From Enterococcus_E cecorum_B (GTDB lineage Bacteria; Bacillota; Bacilli; Lactobacillales; Enterococcaceae), in the NCBI GenBank assembly GCA_946499615.1, contig CAMMST010000057.1, positions 1 to 14,364 of the forward strand: a stretch of 14,364 nt of DNA. The letters run 5' to 3'. The notes beneath the pieces were generated by a model. It worked only from the letters and a program-made list of their open reading frames with translations. It had not been told where the DNA came from and did not search any database. A program made the translations under genes and the position numbers. Below, in pieces: positions 12,810-14,364 of the stretch. The first letter of the stretch is position 1. Each line of letters opens with the position of its first letter.

Positions 12810-14364
12810 TTATTTCGTAATAAACTCAGTTGTATGTGGCAATAACACCACATCGCCCACTAATTTTTCAAAGATTATTAACTGTTCATCCGGAAGGTTT
12901 AAGGTAGTCAGTTGTTCTAACTTCACGGTTTGATTGACAGAAGAAAGATTGAGAAGAAGGATACTCATCTTTTTCTGATTATATCGCACAATGCCAAAAA
13001 TATTTTCATCGTAAAAAAGTGAGAACTCGCCATCGACTAACACTTGTTGCGCATTACGATGACTAATCCAACGATGATAAATTTGATAACTTGCTTCATT
13101 AACGTTTTCCCATGGATAGAATTTACGATTTTGCGGATCTTTTCCACCAGTTAAACCAGCCTCATCACCATAATATACACATGGCACACCTGGAACATAC
13201 ATCATCATCGCCACAGCTTGTTCTAATTTTTTCACATCTTCATGAAGCATTGTCGCAATTCGTTCAGTATCATGTGTCCCTAAATTATTAAATAAATTAT
13301 AGAAAATATCACGAGGATAATTTTCATATAACTGCATAAAGCGATGCGTAATTTGTTTTGGTGTTTTTTGATGATTCAATAGGTCTAATACTGCATCTCT
13401 AAAAGGATAGTTCATCACACTATGCAAATGATCACCCAAAATATATTTTCGGCGCGTATTATAAGAAACCTTGTTGGAGGCATCTTCCCATACTTCACCA
13501 ATTAGTACTTTATCTTTAAAATGATTTAATTGATGACGAATCCCTTGAATAAATTCATCCGGAAGTTCATCTGCAACATCTAAACGCCAACCATCAATTC
13601 CTTTGTCCAACCAATGAGCAACAACACTTTCATCTGCTTTAAAAATAAAATCTTGAAAACTTTCATCTTCTTTATTGATTTGCGGTAAATCCTTTATACC
13701 CCACCATGAGCGATATCTATCAGGATAATGATCAAATTCAAACCAACTAAAATACAAACTATGTGGATTTCGTGCAGCTCCATTATGTTTGCCGTATGCA
13801 CCATCATAGTTAAAATATTGACTATGACGGCCCACATGACTAAAGACACCATCTAAAATCAAGTGCATCTCATTTTTATGCAACTCATTCACTAGTAATT
13901 CAAAATCTTCTTCAGTTCCTAAAACAGAATCAATTTTGAAATAATCGGCAGTATCATAGCGATGATTACTACGTGCTTCAAAAATCGGATTCAGATAAAG
14001 AGCATTAACCCCTAATTTTTTTAGGTAAGGAATTTTCTTCATAATCCCCTTTAAATTACCACCATAAAAATCCCAACGAACTACTTCCCCATCAGAATTT
14101 TTTATATACATGGGCTCATCTTGGATTTGTCCATAGATGAAACTATTTGGTTTTGGTTGATTAATTACGCCATTCTCATTGCCATTATAAAAACGATCAG
14201 GGAAGATTTGATAAAAGACACTTTCACGATACCATTTAGGTGCGGCGTCTTTTTGATTGAAGCAAGTTAGTTGATAATCCCATACAGCCTCAGCACAATC
14301 ATAAATTTGGCCGACACCTCCAAGCTCATTCGAACCATAATAGGCGCTACGAGCTTGTCCATTT
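12810..14364 (-). CDS. GH13 alpha-glycosidase, neopullulanase/maltogenic amylase type (5' partial)
   Basis: A glycoside hydrolase acting on alpha-glucans or maltodextrins. The frame is open to the window edge (517 codons visible). The ATG at 14111 is internal, because the 84 codons above it include WYRESVFYQIFPDRFYNGN, the usual entry to the GH13 barrel, and the tail of a probable N-terminal CBM34-like domain. GH13 motifs: region I LDGVFSHVG (Ser replaces the usual Asn before His), region II GWRLDVADE with nucleophile Asp at visible residue 262, region III GEVWED with Glu 290, and region IV LGTHDTER with Asp 365. ARSNHRYDTADYF is typical of subfamily GH13_20. No signal peptide can be judged because the start is outside the window. 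The family in lactic bacteria is mostly cytoplasmic. It ends in a strong terminator. Confidence 0.9.
   Translation of the reverse strand, partial: NGQARSAYYGSNELGGVGQIYDCAEAVWDYQLTCFNQKDAAPKWYRESVFYQIFPDRFYNGNENGVINQPKPNSFIYGQIQDEPMYIKNSDGEVVRWDFYGGNLKGIMKKIPYLKKLGVNALYLNPIFEARSNHRYDTADYFKIDSVLGTEEDFELLVNELHKNEMHLILDGVFSHVGRHSQYFNYDGAYGKHNGAARNPHSLYFSWFEFDHYPDRYRSWWGIKDLPQINKEDESFQDFIFKADESVVAHWLDKGIDGWRLDVADELPDEFIQGIRHQLNHFKDKVLIGEVWEDASNKVSYNTRRKYILGDHLHSVMNYPFRDAVLDLLNHQKTPKQITHRFMQLYENYPRDIFYNLFNNLGTHDTERIATMLHEDVKKLEQAVAMMMYVPGVPCVYYGDEAGLTGGKDPQNRKFYPWENVNEASYQIYHRWISHRNAQQVLVDGEFSLFYDENIFGIVRYNQKKMSILLLNLSSVNQTVKLEQLTTLNLPDEQLIIFEKLVGDVVLLPHTTEFITK

Noticed and set aside
1..14364. Mobile elements, CRISPR arrays, tRNA or rRNA genes
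   Set aside because: No transposase or integrase motifs, no regularly spaced direct repeats, and no cloverleaf or rRNA-like sequence were seen on reading both strands.

Overview
The window looks like ordinary chromosome from a low-GC Gram-positive bacterium of the order Lactobacillales, most likely Enterococcaceae (Enterococcus, Vagococcus or a close relative). This is inferred from the AT-rich DNA, the strong AGGAGG-type ribosome binding sites, the short T-rich terminators, and the gene types: an Lsa-type ABC-F protein, a lactate dehydrogenase-family enzyme, a deformylase of the 'GLAANMIG' subtype and a neopullulanase-type GH13 enzyme. No tRNA, rRNA, CRISPR array, insertion sequence, integrase or phage gene was seen. 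Every gene except one MerR regulator reads on the minus strand, so the window is best read from high to low coordinates. No gene-free stretch exceeds about 130 bases.

Layout from high to low coordinates. (a) 14364-12810: a GH13 alpha-glycosidase whose open frame runs off the window edge, closed by a long terminator hairpin. (b) 12776-12195: a remnant of an NAD(P)H-binding Rossmann protein. It lacks its N-terminal nucleotide-binding motif, and its apparent start lies inside the glycosidase terminator. (c) 12101-11670: an orphan protein of unknown function with its own extended -10 promoter. (d) 11639-10117: a tight operon of HAD phosphatase, deformylase and a PNPOx/NimA-like flavoprotein. (e) 10032-8751: a divergent LDH/hydroxyisocaproate dehydrogenase-like enzyme followed one base later by a small thioredoxin-like protein and a terminator. 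(f) 8706-6669: a nucleoside deoxyribosyltransferase-fold protein, a MATE exporter and a small DUF1294 membrane protein.

The most interesting part is 6636-3833. A plus-strand MerR-family regulator, rich in Cys and His in its C-terminal domain, is divergent from a P1B-4-type metal-exporting ATPase with a very His-rich N-terminus. The ATPase promoter has the 19-base spacer and internal dyad typical of MerR activation. This makes a self-contained candidate metal sensor/exporter pair, analogous in logic to cyanobacterial CoaR/CoaT but apparently with a different sensor domain.

Below that lie an Lsa/Vga-type ABC-F ribosome protection protein (3704-2229) with an unusual inverted-repeat leader, an orphan Cys-rich protein starting at TTG (2125-1448), and a UraA/PyrP-type uracil permease (1317-64) with a PurBox-like sequence upstream of its promoter.

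Several starts were revised from the longest open frame: uraA to a GTG at 1317, ABC-F to 3704, the ATPase to 5776. The glycosidase is treated as 5'-partial at the window edge.
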